Source: Procambarus clarkii (lineage: Eukaryota > Arthropoda > Malacostraca > Decapoda > Cambaridae). From it: DNA of 64,000 nt. The stretch lies in contig NC_091185.1 of the NCBI RefSeq assembly GCF_040958095.1, positions 19,386,218 to 19,450,217 on the forward strand, read 5' to 3'. The translations under genes and the position numbers were made by a program. How positions within the stretch are numbered: position 1 is the first letter of the stretch; every line of letters begins with the position of its first letter. The notes under the pieces are model-generated. The model was not told the DNA's origin and did not search any database. It saw only the letters and a program-made list of their open reading frames with translations. This document shows positions 11,296 to 21,420 of the stretch, piece after piece.

Positions 11296-12993
11296 GACAC
11301 CTTGTAATTGTTTCGTCTGTATGATAAGCAATAAATATTGTTGTCAATTAATATATTTATTGAAGTGTTAATTATAATTGCTTCTTGACTGTTTGAGTGC
11401 CAGTGGGATTAACATAAACTAAATGATTGTAAACTGTCTGAGTGACAGTGTGATTAACGTAAACTAAGTGATTGTTGGCTGTCTGTGTGACAGAGTGATT
11501 AATATAAGGTTGTTAACTAATTGATTGATTGTTAACTGTCTGAGTGACAGTGTGATTAACTAGGGTGTTAAATAATTGATGTAGAGTTGACTGAGGGACA
11601 AAGTGACAAACATAAATTAATTAAGTGTTAATTAATTCATTGTGCTTTAATGTCTTGGTAACATTATTAAAGTAAAGTTAATACGTGTTATTGTGACTGC
11701 CTTGGTGACAGTGTCCTTTGTATTAATTTACGTGTGTTAATTTTATGAGTAGTTGAAGTGTTCTGGTACTGCCAGTGGCGATTGCAGTAATTGCAGTGTT
11801 CACGAAGTGTTCAGTTAGTTCACTATTGTTCATGTCCTGTCTAGTGGGTCGACACTGTAGTGTTGTTTACACCTGTCATAGTGGTGGGAACAGAGTACTG
11901 CTGCGAGGTGGTGTTTTAGTCAGTTGTTGAGATGACACTCTTGAGTAACGTAACGAACGTGGGGTCACCCTGTATTAGTTGGTAAATTGTTGAATAAACC
12001 TATTTTTGCCTTTGATGTCATTCCTCATTTTGAAGTACTTCCCCCACTATTCATCTAAATTGCTACTTGACATTGTCACTAATTTGAATTGACTCGGGAT
12101 CCAGCCCAGAGCCTCAAGCACTGAATATAAAATTCGGTGTGAGGACCCAATTCCTACCTGCTAGATTTGCTTGCAAGCAAGTTGCAGAGTGAATGCTCTA
12201 AGTGTGGAAGGTCTGGTATTACTTGTGCAGTAGCAGACCATTTCTGGCCTTCATCTCCACCTGGAATACCTAGACCTTGGCGTCTTGCTCACGCCTCCGA
12301 AGTGTATTCCTTTGTTGAAAGCAAACATTCAAATCCACATCTCAATAACCAGTACCCTCACATCTATCGCCCAACGTGGAGCTAGAGAGGCTGGCAGGAA
12401 GGTAAAATCTCACAATATTCTTTGCCTTTTTTTAGAGAATGTATAAATTAAACATTTTAATTTCTCCTAATAAGGAAAGTTTCTAAATAGTGGGATAGAT
12501 GTTGTGATTCTTCTTTGTAATACATTGAAGGTAAATTTATCTTTATTCTAAATTACTGTAAATAAAAATGAATTGTATTATCTAAATGGTAGCTAAGAAG
12601 GGCAAGATAAAGCTGAAGAATAACCATAGTTGTCTTACTGCTAACACTTAAAAATGAGAATTCGAATATACTGTTTGTCTTATTTTGAGCAATTATACAA
12701 TGATTTCTTGGATTAAGAACCCACATAATCATGTCATCTATTTTCTTTGCATTTCCTTTGCTGGACAATTTCAATATTGTCCAGCCGATATTTATTAACC
12801 TATGTTCAGAGCTTAATATATATAGACATTATTTAATCTTGATATGCCAAGGTTTTGTCCAATTTGAAGTGAAAATTTGAATTATATAGTAGAGAGATAG
12901 AAGTTATGGATCATATGGCTTACAGGTTATAGCTTGAAGGGCAAATGAAAGGGAGCTGCAAACGTTCAATAAAAAGAATCCTGAGATGAACTA
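11296..12993. other. Unrecognised non-coding stretch with a hairpin-bearing repeat
   Basis: 11370-11570 holds about four degenerate units of roughly 55-60 bp. Each is centred on CTGTCTGAGTGACAG (a 5-bp stem with a 5-base loop) followed by GTGATTAAC. 11600-12060 is AT-rich without coding. 12060-12993 has no open frame I can assign; a 72-codon plus frame at 12167 has no recognisable features. The first part could be the 3' UTR of another LTR element into which element A inserted. Confidence 0.4.
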
Positions 12994-13323
12994 GATCAAA
13001 TCTACACTGATGGGTCATCTAATCTTGTCAATTACAGGGCTGGTGCAGCATACACTGAAATTAGGAATAATGCCTTTCAACGCAGAAATGAAGAAAAATC
13101 ATGTATTGAGAACTCCTCTTCAACGCAAGCAGAGCTAACGGTATTGTTATGGCGTTAAGATTCCTTGAACGAAAAAATAATAGTACAGTGATCTGCACTG
13201 ATTCAAAAGCAGCGCTACAAAGCCTAAGTAAAAATCGACAGAAAATCTTGCGATAGCGCTGAAATCAAGAGAGCTGTGAGGGGTACTAACCAACCAGGGA
13301 AGAGTCGTCAAGTTTCTGTGGAT
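12994..13323 (+). pseudogene. RNase H domain remnant of a non-LTR element
   Basis: The plus strand reads DQIYTDGSSNLVNYRAGAAY, then SSSTQAEL. After a frameshift near 13150 it reads ALRFLERKNNSTVICTDSKA and AALQSL, then (another frame) NQGRVVKFLW. These are the D, E and D catalytic blocks of a type I RNase H in the order found in I/LOA-like non-LTR elements. The frame breaks before the PSHVG motif. It may belong to the same family as the C-terminal fragment at 25908-26318, but 12.6 kb separate them. Confidence 0.75.
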
Positions 13324-13980
13324 TATTAGAAATATGTGTAGAATAATAAACCCTACGTTGACTTAGGAAAATACTATTTGTCAAATATAAATACTTGTTA
13401 TTAAAAGATTTCCATGTTTTGCAACCACATGATAACGTAAGATTTTAAGGGTTGACAAATGTTAATCTTTTTGTTTGAGAAGCTGTTCACTTGAGACAGT
13501 TAAGTAAGTCCCAGCTGTGTCTGGGTACAGGTGACAGGATGAACACCCCAGAGGATTTTCTTCCTACTGGGGAGTGTTATTCATGCTGCTATGGCGGTGA
13601 GTACACTCACAGGATGAGTGGCACTTCCCAATAAACTCGCCCCTCAGGGCAAAATTTTAAATATCCCCAGAGGGTATGCCGTCAGTTTAAATCACCCTAA
13701 AGAAGCAGAGAATCTGGTAAAGAGTTCAACAGGCGTTTAAGATCAGGAAGGGAATTTGGGACATTTGAGGGGGAGAGATGCGGAACAGACTGTATTCCAT
13801 TTACTCATAAAGATACAGGCCGAAGAACACAAAATGAGTGACTGAAATATCTGGAGAACGAAGGGAATATCATGACGGATCAAGAGAGCAGTAGAGGTAT
13901 GGGCAACAGCAACAGTTGCAGGGGAAAAGACAAAGGAATAACCACGGAAGCGATCAGGACGAGCGCCAAGCATCGGCTCC
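13324..13980. other. Non-coding, unrecognised
   Basis: Moderately AT-rich DNA with no frame I can support. An AATAAA at about 13630 and CT-rich words may be the 3' UTR of a retroelement. Confidence 0.3.
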
Positions 13981-13999
13981 TGGAGACGAACACAAAGCA

Positions 14000-15130
14000 G
14001 TGAAAACTGCGTGATCAGAAGTGGGAGTTCATGGAAGTTGGCATAAAAAACACGAATATTTCATTGAGAAACAAACAGAGAAAAGAGAGAGAACAGAAAC
14101 AGAGATAACAAAGTAGAAACAAAGGCAGAGTAGACTAAGTAAGATCAGGATCAGTGAGATCGGGGTGACAGGGCATAGGCAAAGCTAGCAAAGATAATCA
14201 AGGCAAGGGAGCGGGAGGACGGACCTGAGGCGGACTGACAGAGTCTGGAGCGGAGGAGGCATCGGAGAGGGGTTGTCAAGAGAATCGGGGGCAGGAAGGA
14301 CTGAAACAAGAGAGAGCACCGGGTGAAGGGCGGCATCCAAGAGAGGATCAAGGACCAAGGGAATCTCCATAGCAGGGACAGGTAACTGTAACTGAAATGG
14401 GAGGGGAAGCAGGGATAACGTCGAAGTCAGAAGGTAAGGAATATATTGAAACCTACTTACCGGCCGGGGAGGAGCTAGACTTACGTTTCTGATGTAGAGA
14501 GACAGGCGTACCATCAGCAATGTACCGGGCGACAGCTTCGATAGTTTCAACAGAAGGAGAATGGGAGGGGCCAACATGAAGAACACTGTGAGGAGGATGG
14601 ACAAGACCCGAACAGACAGGCGGCGAGGAGGGCCAAGAGACAGAGGGGAGAGCTGAGAAGGAGTGGGGCGAGAAGGGAAAGAGGACACAGGAGACGAAGA
14701 AGACAGAGAAAGGAGGAAACACCAGAAGGAGAACCAAGAGAAAAACCCTCTGGGCCAGAACGCAAATGAGCAAATTAGGTGGTGGTGGAGGTGTCGGATC
14801 CAAGGCCTGGAAACAGTTGCGAAACTGAGAAAACGGGAAAGGGCGAAAAGAAGGGCAACGCAACACACGAGCATAAAACATGCCAGAGAAAGAGGGAAGA
14901 CTCCGAACCTGGCGCGTAGCCTCAGAAAAAGATAAATGATAACGATGTTTGAAATTGACGATGGCTTGCTTCTTCAAAATTGTAGTGCACACATTCGCGG
15001 GAGAAAGCAGGGTGGGTGTCATAGCAATTGTTTCAGTGAGCTTGGGAAGAAGAGCACTCCATCTTAGAATGACCCGAGGCTCCACACAAGGGGCATAGAC
15101 ACCTCACTTATGCACCTGAAGGTTCTATGC
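14000..15130 (-). pseudogene. Non-LTR ORF1 with zinc knuckle, frameshifted
   Basis: On the minus strand near 15100 the sequence reads CPLCGASGHSKMEC, a CCHC knuckle. A second Cys/His stretch and, in the next frame, KKQAIVNFKHRYHLSFSEAT then RQVRSLPSFSGMFYARVLR follow (15000-14870). This pattern is typical of the C-terminal half of ORF1 proteins in crustacean non-LTR elements. A Ser/Pro/Leu-rich low-complexity region follows to about 14000. At least one stop and a frameshift separate the knuckle from the FKHRYHLSFSEA block. The long hydrophobic minus frames at 14185-14874 are alternative readings of this CT-rich region, not membrane proteins. Confidence 0.6.
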
Positions 15131-15900
15131 CCAAATTTCCATCACCTGCTGCAGAGGAGAGGAGAGGAGAGGGGCTGTGCTCCTGAATGGAGCATCTGGC
15201 ACCAGCAAAAATGACAGAAGATGGAAGGGACTTGAAACTTGAAAATGTCCATAGAGCTGGCAAGCTCTATGTGAGATGAGAGTGAGATGGAAGAACGGGG
15301 CGAGGATGCAGAAATTTTGGGCGAGGAACGAGAAACGAGGCGAAGACGGGAGAAGAAAGATCGGCGGCCCAACCACCGCGGATTTGAACTTGAGAAAAGT
15401 GCAGTAGAACTGAGTAGGGCGTCAGTTGCACTGACGCCCTACTCAGGGCGTCAGTGCAACTAACGCCCTGAGTAGCACAGCACAGAGGGGGCTGGGCTCG
15501 CAAGCAGCTGGCAGTTGATGGTAGTTAAAAGTTGATGTTCGGTGTTGGTGGTACAGCGTTTCATTGGTGGTCTTCTTTTTTCTTGATAATTTCAGCAAAC
15601 TTGGATCGTTGGTCTTCTTCTTGGGCTTATTAGTCTTCTTGGTGGTCTGGCTTCGTGTTGTCATTGTGGTGCTATCGTTGGAGGTTGATGGTGTAGTGCC
15701 GTGAAGGAAATTGGCAGTTGAATAGTGGCATTTCCGTGAAGGTGGAGATGGTGTTCCGACCGAGACTTTCTCATCCGAAGATATTGGGTGAATCAAACAG
15801 CAGAGGTGGTGGATCTTGGAGGCTGAATTCTGGATGGTTGAATAACAGCATCAGATCTTGATGCAGGTGTAAAAGGTTCCGTGGATGGAGCAGATGGTGA
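15131..15900 (-). pseudogene. ORF1 low-complexity region, related to 21420-21874
   Basis: The minus-strand frame 15796-15443 contains STSNDSTTMTTRSQTTKKTN and Lys-rich sequence. It resembles ATSNDSLTVSTRSKTNKHAR at 21874-21680. The DNA at 15295-15375 (GGGGCGAGGATGCAGAAAT and GCCCAACCACCG) recurs at 21465-21555, so these are two copies of the same family. No frame spans the region. The strong palindrome at 15416-15469 interrupts it. Confidence 0.5.
15416..15469. repeat. Double palindrome: 25-bp inverted repeat with self-palindromic arms
   Basis: Arm 1 (15416-15440) and arm 2 (15445-15469) are inverted copies with 24 of 25 matches across a 4-base spacer ACTC. Each arm is itself a hairpin, GGGCGTCAGT-TGC-ACTGACGCCC, so the DNA could form one long or two short hairpins. 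Confidence 0.9.
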
Positions 15901-16169
15901 TGTATTAGAAGGCGTCGGCTTTTGGGTTGCTTCCGTTGCAGGTGCGGGTGTTGCAGCTGCAGTGGGTGTGGCGGCGTTTACAGTAATGTCCAAGACCGGG
16001 CCAGCTAGAAAAGAACTCGTGGCTGAAGTAGAGGCGGTGTAAACTAAATTGGGTACAGTGAAGGTAGGGAAACCATTCCCAGTGTAGAGGATATTCAGAA
16101 TCCTCACATATTCCTGGGGGGTTAGAACCAGCAATCATACTAGCCACAGTTATCAGAGAGTATACTTCG

Positions 16170-16661
16170 CTATACAATGATTGGTCGGGGTGAGATGATA
16201 ATGGTGATAGCTGATTCAGTGAGGTGCTGGTGTTTTTTTTTATGTGTAGATAGAATAATGGGAATTCTTGGTGAAAATGCTGCATTTCTGGATAGTCTGT
16301 TGCACGTGTTAGTTTGATGGGAGTACTCATAGCACCGGAAGCACTGGTTGACGTTGTAGAATCTTTCCTTCTTCACTCGGAATGATGGGATGTAGATTCC
16401 GTAACAGAAAAATTCATCAGTGGTAACCTTGGTAGTCTGAATCACGGTAGTGAAGGTGACTTTTAAGGTGCGGCTGTTGCAGATCAGAGTTTCATATACG
16501 CTCAAGCCTGGGTATTCTATCTCGATGTACTCCGGGATGTCTCCAGCGTCATCTGCTTCACGTACCTGTTCCATGATACACTGGTTGAGCTCACTGACAA
16601 AGACAGACTGTGCAGCAAGGAGCTGTCGTGGGAAGTTGAGATTGTGGGAAATTTTACCCAC
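16170..16661 (-). pseudogene. Non-LTR ORF1 (gag) N-terminal part with CCHC knuckle
   Basis: This 163-aa minus frame reads RTLKVTFTTVIQTTKVTTDE and FCYGIYIPSFRVKKERFYN, then a zinc knuckle CFRCYEYSHQTNTC (C-x2-C-x4-H-x4-C) near 16350. This is the usual order in crustacean non-LTR ORF1 proteins: a KVTF strand, a YIPSxR segment, then the knuckle. Sequence after the knuckle decays to poly-A/T at 16230. The frame continues into a Thr/Pro/Ala-rich segment (16134-15793). No associated ORF2 was found on this side. Confidence 0.6.
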
Positions 16662-17804
16662 TATATCAACATTATTGTATAAGAACTGTATTATTTCTTT
16701 ATAATATCAAAATCATATCAGAATCACTTCAGATTCATGAAAGTGTTAATTAAAATACTACATCTGGATCCTACATGACAATATCACTAGGATCACGTAC
16801 ACCAAAGGGCCCATGGGTCCTACGTGACTTTGTGCATGATTTCTCATGGATCTAGAAAGTTCGACAAGAACTTAATTAATTAAAAACTATTGGAACATCA
16901 ATCGATTTCTTGTGAGGATTAAATCAAATCCTTAATAAGAATCAATAGTACTATCAAGTAATATCAATAATCTTTAAATCTTATATCTAATTATATTATA
17001 ATCATATTATATCTCAATGATATGTTTGGACAGTAAAAAATAATCAATAAATATTCATTGAAGTCTACCTCACTCAACGAGCATGGTAGGCGATGGCTGG
17101 GAGAGAAGCGCCCACAACCGCCCGAGGCCAGATCATTTGTTTACATGAACAGTGCACATATGTGACGGTGCCTTTGGAACATTTTCAGTAAAGGACACCC
17201 CCTACTAACTTATCATTATTACCAATGATTACTCTCTAGAAACTGAGGGAGTACCTAGACTACATATATGTAGGGAAAATTCCTAGTACTTTATCTAAAT
17301 ACGAGTGAAGAGAGTGGCTGATAACAGACACCGCCTCCACCATTGCACCACACCTAATCTTATCCTACTGCAAATGCAACTAAGGACATAATCAACTAGC
17401 AAAGCTACCAGAATATTAAACAGCAAAGCTGTGACATAAAATATAGTGCCTAAGCTCTTCATGAGAGAAAATCCAGTCTGGCAACTTGTCAGATGGCACT
17501 GGCACTCACATTAGATAAACCATAAGTGTATTGAGTGTTATTGTAGTGTGTTGATTGGCATGCTTGTATAACCTTAACCACTGTGCTGCTCGCCTTCCAA
17601 ATACGGCATTCCCCCCCCCCCCCCCCCCTGTGCGCAGGAAATAAATTCTCGGGATTTTTTTTTTATTTTTAAAAGTTAAAACCCTTCCTTGATTACGGAA
17701 ATGTGAGCAAAAACTCAAAATTGTACTTACTTTGGCTGCAATGGGGGTCCGTAAATTGGCGCGTGGCGTCATCAATCCCTGGTCGCCCGTGGCGTACGCT
17801 CCCA
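16662..17804. other. AT-rich non-coding stretch with an 18-base poly-C tract
   Basis: No supportable ORF. 16700-17050 is very AT-rich. A pure C run lies at 17611-17628; the Gly-rich frame opposite it is an artefact. The segment 17740-17812 immediately precedes the hAT insertion and is continuous with 18901 onward if that insertion is removed. Confidence 0.4.
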
Positions 17805-17812
17805 GGGGCCAG
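17805..17812. repeat. 8-bp target-site duplication, left copy
   Basis: GGGGCCAG here is repeated exactly at 18901-18908, on either side of the hAT-like element. Eight bases is the hAT superfamily signature. Confidence 0.9.
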
Positions 17813-18080
17813 CAGGGTTGCCAGATCCAAATTGCTAAAAGTAGCGAGCTGACGGTCAAAAAGTAGCGAATTTGCAAGTAGAGTAGCCCAATTTTTTGTT
17901 TAGTCAAATCGAATCAAATCAAATGTTTATTCAGGTAAAAGTACATACATACAAGATGAGTTACAAACATAATGTTAGATTTCTAGATAGCGACAGTACA
18001 TACAGACAGACGACATTCAAATTTAGTAAGTTTATCTTCTTTCTTTGATAGAACAGACTTGATGCTCATCTGCTAATGAC

Positions 18081-18281
18081 TTACCTCCGATATATTTTTC
18101 TGTGTTTTAATGTTTCACTGTGTTTCTTTAAACCACTTCTGTGAGCTCTTATCTCAGTTCTACAAACTTTACAATATGCCTTATTTCCATCTTCTTTCAC
18201 TTCAGCCAACCACTTTTCAAATACGGGATCCTTAAGCCAGGACATCTGAAACGCTTTCTGGTATTTAGACCACTTCCCCAT
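18081..18281 (-). pseudogene. TTF/BED-like zinc finger remnant of a hAT transposase
   Basis: A 66-codon minus frame reads KYQKAFQMSWLKDPVFEKWL, then AYCKVCRTEIRAHRSGLKKH and SETLKH. The spacing C-x2-C-x11-H-x5-H, with the WLKDP lead-in, is that of the TTF-type fingers found at the N-terminus of hAT-like proteins. A stop follows at YRR and no downstream transposase domain is present. It starts with ATG at 18281 inside the hAT borders, supporting origin from the parent transposase. Confidence 0.7.
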
Positions 18282-18499
18282 TTTTCACTTCTTTATCTTA
18301 ACAATTAAGCAAATTCTAAAAGTAACAGCCGTAACTTCTTTTCTATATGCGGTAACTTGTGTCGAACTATCCTTCTGGAGGTCAGAGCCACACTAACAAT
18401 GCAAGCATAGATGAAGCTGCCAAGTTCACTGTATGCTAATCCGCTCTAACGACAGTCATTTGATTCTTGGAAACACCTAAAGAGAAACCTAATATTTAC

Positions 18500-18660
18500 A
18501 GTAGGCAACAGTGGGAGGTCACTTAACATAGACAGTACCCGGGATGAAGTATTAATGACAATTAAGGTTGGGAAATCTATAGCCCCTGGGGAGGATTGTC
18601 TTGCCTTGCGGTTACTTTTTCTTTGGGAAGTTCCTAGGATCAACGTCCCCAGGGGGTCGG
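18500..18660 (+). pseudogene. Non-LTR RT fragment inside the hAT element
   Basis: The plus strand reads DSTRDEVLMTIKVGKSIAPG and EDCLALRLLF, the conserved block around motif 1-2 of arthropod non-LTR reverse transcriptases (consensus style APGEDG). It is open for about 40 codons only. Whether it was captured by the hAT element or inserted later cannot be told here. Confidence 0.6.
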
Positions 18661-18900
18661 TCGCTGACCTGGCCTCCTGCGGTAAGTGGTCTATTCAATC
18701 AAGCTGTTGGACGCGGCTGTGATTTGTACACATGACATTATAAAAAGCATAAAAATCATCATTGAGTTTCTTAACATTAATAGCCCAACTTGTTTTTAAA
18801 GTAGCCCAAAAAGTCGCAAGTAGCGAAATTAAAAATTTGGGAGCGCGGGGCTCTGAAAAGTACCCCAATTCGCTACTTGTAGGCCAATCTGGCATCCCAG

Positions 18901-18908
18901 GGGGCCAG
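18901..18908. repeat. 8-bp target-site duplication, right copy
   Basis: GGGGCCAG, identical to 17805-17812. Confidence 0.9.
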
Positions 18909-19206
18909 TAGCGCGCCCGGTTCAAGATGCACGAGTTGCCACAAATATATTTTTGATCATTTTTTGCTCATAGTTACAAATACATTTGTTTTGTTTTTTC
19001 TTGCCAATCCTATGTATAAAGAAGACGTACACTATATTATGGCAGTAGAGCATCCGTACTGTCCAAAGACACTGTGTTACGTGCATCACACATGTGTTCA
19101 CATATCTTGCACATATTTCCAATGTATCATGCTAATTTATGTATATTTACAATTTATTTACACACTGTACAGTATTACACACTATATACACACACCATAA
19201 ACACTC

Positions 19207-21384
19207 TCAGAACTCCGTGAGTGTGTGATATGCTACGAAATAGTCAACCGGGCATAGTGGAACCTTGCACTCAACGCACCAGGTGCTGATGCATCTTCAC
19301 TTTTGTTCTCTTCGGGTAGTGTTCTTGCGTACTATACAGGCACGTTTACCCTTTTCATGTGATGCTGTGCCTGGCATATACTCGAGCATGTGGACACTGA
19401 ACATCTCGTTACCCCTCAGTCTGTCGGGAGCTGCGTGTGGCATTGTTGTTTGCACCCCACGCGGTGCAACAGAGCCCTCCTTGCCATACTTTACGAGCAG
19501 TTGTGACACAACAGCAACACTGAATGTCCGTATTGGCGGTCTCCTGCTTGATTTTACCAGATACATATTGAAGCAGTTGAGCACTACAACATCTATTAGG
19601 TGGAAAAAGAGCTTTTTCGTCCTCATCACAGATTTCCGCACGCACTTGATGGCACCGAGCATCATGTGACATTTATCTACTAGGCGCATGTTCACGTTGT
19701 AGTCTATGACACAATCTGGTTTATATATGGGAAAGCGCGTTTGAAAGTGGACTTTGCAACTGTCCAATATGGCACCGGTGTGAATTGTAGCCAGCATATT
19801 CACCTCGCGTCTGTCCCTCCACCGCACTGAGAGCATATTGTCATACTTGCTCAGCTGGCAATCACCCACTGCAATACCCATGCCAAACACTGGCATTTGC
19901 TTCCTGTGGACCATCACAGTGCCATATACGCCAGTGTTGTGGGCAAGGAGGTATCTGATCAACAAGGGGCTGGTATATTAGTTGTCCGTGAACAGTATAT
20001 GCCCCTTGTTCAGCAACGGTTCCATCAGGGTTTTGACGACACTGCCGGAGAACCCGTGTTCATCTTGAGCTGGTATGTCGACGTCTGTACCTGAATACAG
20101 TATCATGTCCAGGACGATACCAATCTCACAGTCGCACAACACGAAATACTTGAGTGGCACTTTGATGTCACCAATCCAATTCGGTGGTGCTTTGATGGGA
20201 TGTACTGCTTGAATGCCAGTCGCCCCTTGAACAGTACAAGCGATTCGTCGATCACCACATTCTGTGCAGGTGCAAAATAATCACGGAACTTGCCTCTCAT
20301 GTCACTGAATACCTTCCGGACCTTCCAAAGTCTGTCGTGTCTGTCCTCATTTGCATTATTTTCGAAATGCAGGCACCTGAAAAGCAACAGGAACCTGTCA
20401 CGAGACATGTACTGTTGAACACGGGTGATGGAATAAAGCCGTCTTTACTCCAATAATCCTGGAGGACGTGTTTCTCGGAGTGTTTCACCATCATGCTCAG
20501 TGTGAGAAACATGTACATTTCGTCCATTGTGGTGTCCTTGCACCGTGTCAGGCGAGAGGCAGGTAAAATGCCGGCGTCTATGAGGCTGTGAGCGTATCTG
20601 TTTGTCTCAGTCACAAAATGGGTCATGAATTTGTTATCAAAATACGCCAGGAAATACTCTGTTTCTGCCATATCATCACCTGTATACGGGAATAATGGTA
20701 TCACACCAACATCGCTACCATCAAACGTTGGTATTTGTGGAACAAATGTGGCACAATCCTCCCACACAAGTACACCAGGGGGTTTGGTTTTAGCGCCAAC
20801 ACCACGGCCAACACCACCACGAGCACCAGAAACACAGCTACATCGTCTGGTGCTGGAGCTGGGTGTTGATATGGTCGTCAACACTACTTGTATCGGAGCT
20901 TATGTCACTGAAGCCTGAGAAAGATTCATCGCAAGTACTATCACTGAATAAGCTTGCGTCAGAGGACTCACATGGTGGTGGTGATGATTACAGTGTTGAC
21001 CCAGGGAGACGAGGCAGGCCGGGCGAATTCATTTCATTGGAATTCATTTAGTGTTGTGGTGGAGGCTGACTCCATACACAGTTTCAAATGTAGATATGAT
21101 AGAGCCCAGTAGGCTCAGGAATCTGTACACCAGTTGATTGACAGTTGAGAGGCGGGACCAAAGAGCCAGAGCTCAACCCCCGCAAACGCAACTAGGTGAG
21201 TACACGCTCGTGACATCATCCACCTCAGTCTATCCCTCACTCATATCAGACCTCTGTGTCAGGTCTTTATCTGGAACATTATCTAAGTCATCATACAAAT
21301 GTCGCGTATTCCCTCCTCAGAGAGTCGTTTTCCATGACCGCGGGTGACCGTGGAGTGGGAGCTCGTAGACGATGCATCAGACAT
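19207..21384 (-). pseudogene. piggyBac transposase, copy 2
   Basis: It starts MSDASSTSSHSTVTRGHGKR (minus, 21384) and would end HTLTEF-stop at 19207. Recognisable parts are ETNRYAHSLID, DEMYMFLTLSMMVKH and DYWSKDGFIPSP. The catalytic blocks carry Asp in VVIDESLVLFKGR (20247-20249), FTDN (19984-19986) and VIDYNVNM (19702-19704). All three Asp are retained. Disruptions are a nonsense TAA right after FTDN (19978-19980, same frame as downstream), a frameshift near 20180, a scrambled stretch near 20400-20440, several early stops and an inserted retroelement tail. The C-terminal Cys-rich domain is damaged (CIVRKNTTRREQK-stop). It is dead, but it is the better template for the family. Confidence 0.85.
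21020..21208 (+). mobile_element. 5'-truncated non-LTR 3' end inserted in piggyBac copy 2
   Basis: Absent from copy 1 at the same place (near 10985). The plus strand reads FSVVVEADSIHSFKCRYDRA and stops at TAG 21110-21112. It then has a GC-rich 3' UTR ending near GTGAGTAC. The VVEADSIHSFK terminus is what I remember as the end of a widespread decapod RT family. Only the last 25 codons were copied, a typical abortive target-primed insertion. Confidence 0.65.
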
Positions 21385-21420
21385 GGTTGCTTCTTTTAAA
21401 CGGAGGCTCCCCATGGCCGC

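Larger units (their letters stand above)
17813..18900 (-). mobile_element. hAT-family transposon, non-autonomous, 1088 bp
   Basis: It starts CAGGGTTGCCAGATCC and ends with the imperfect inverse (ATCTGGCATCCCAG). It is flanked by perfect 8-bp duplications. Sub-terminal sequence is also inverted-repeat: AAGTAGCGA and TAGCCCAA words occur near both ends (17847-17890 and 18780-18880). Inside are a zinc-finger N-terminal remnant on the minus strand and a fragment of a non-LTR RT. The catalytic hAT domain is missing, so it would need transposase from elsewhere. Confidence 0.9.
18909..21420 (-). mobile_element. piggyBac-family transposon copy 2
   Basis: Same family and orientation as copy 1. It has a 3' region of about 300 bases, the transposase pseudogene, and a 5' edge with CAGACATGGTTGCTTCT near 21380. 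The hAT element sits at or just outside its left edge. A retroelement tail is inserted at about 21020-21208. Exact termini and a TTAA duplication were not found. Confidence 0.75.

Noticed and set aside
14185-14874. Leu/Phe/Ser-rich 229-codon minus frame resembling a membrane protein
   Set aside because: Overlaps other frames of a CT-rich ORF1 remnant; no consistent topology and no start context.
17506-17907. 133-codon minus frame with a poly-Gly run
   Set aside because: The Gly run comes from the 18-base C tract; no domain.
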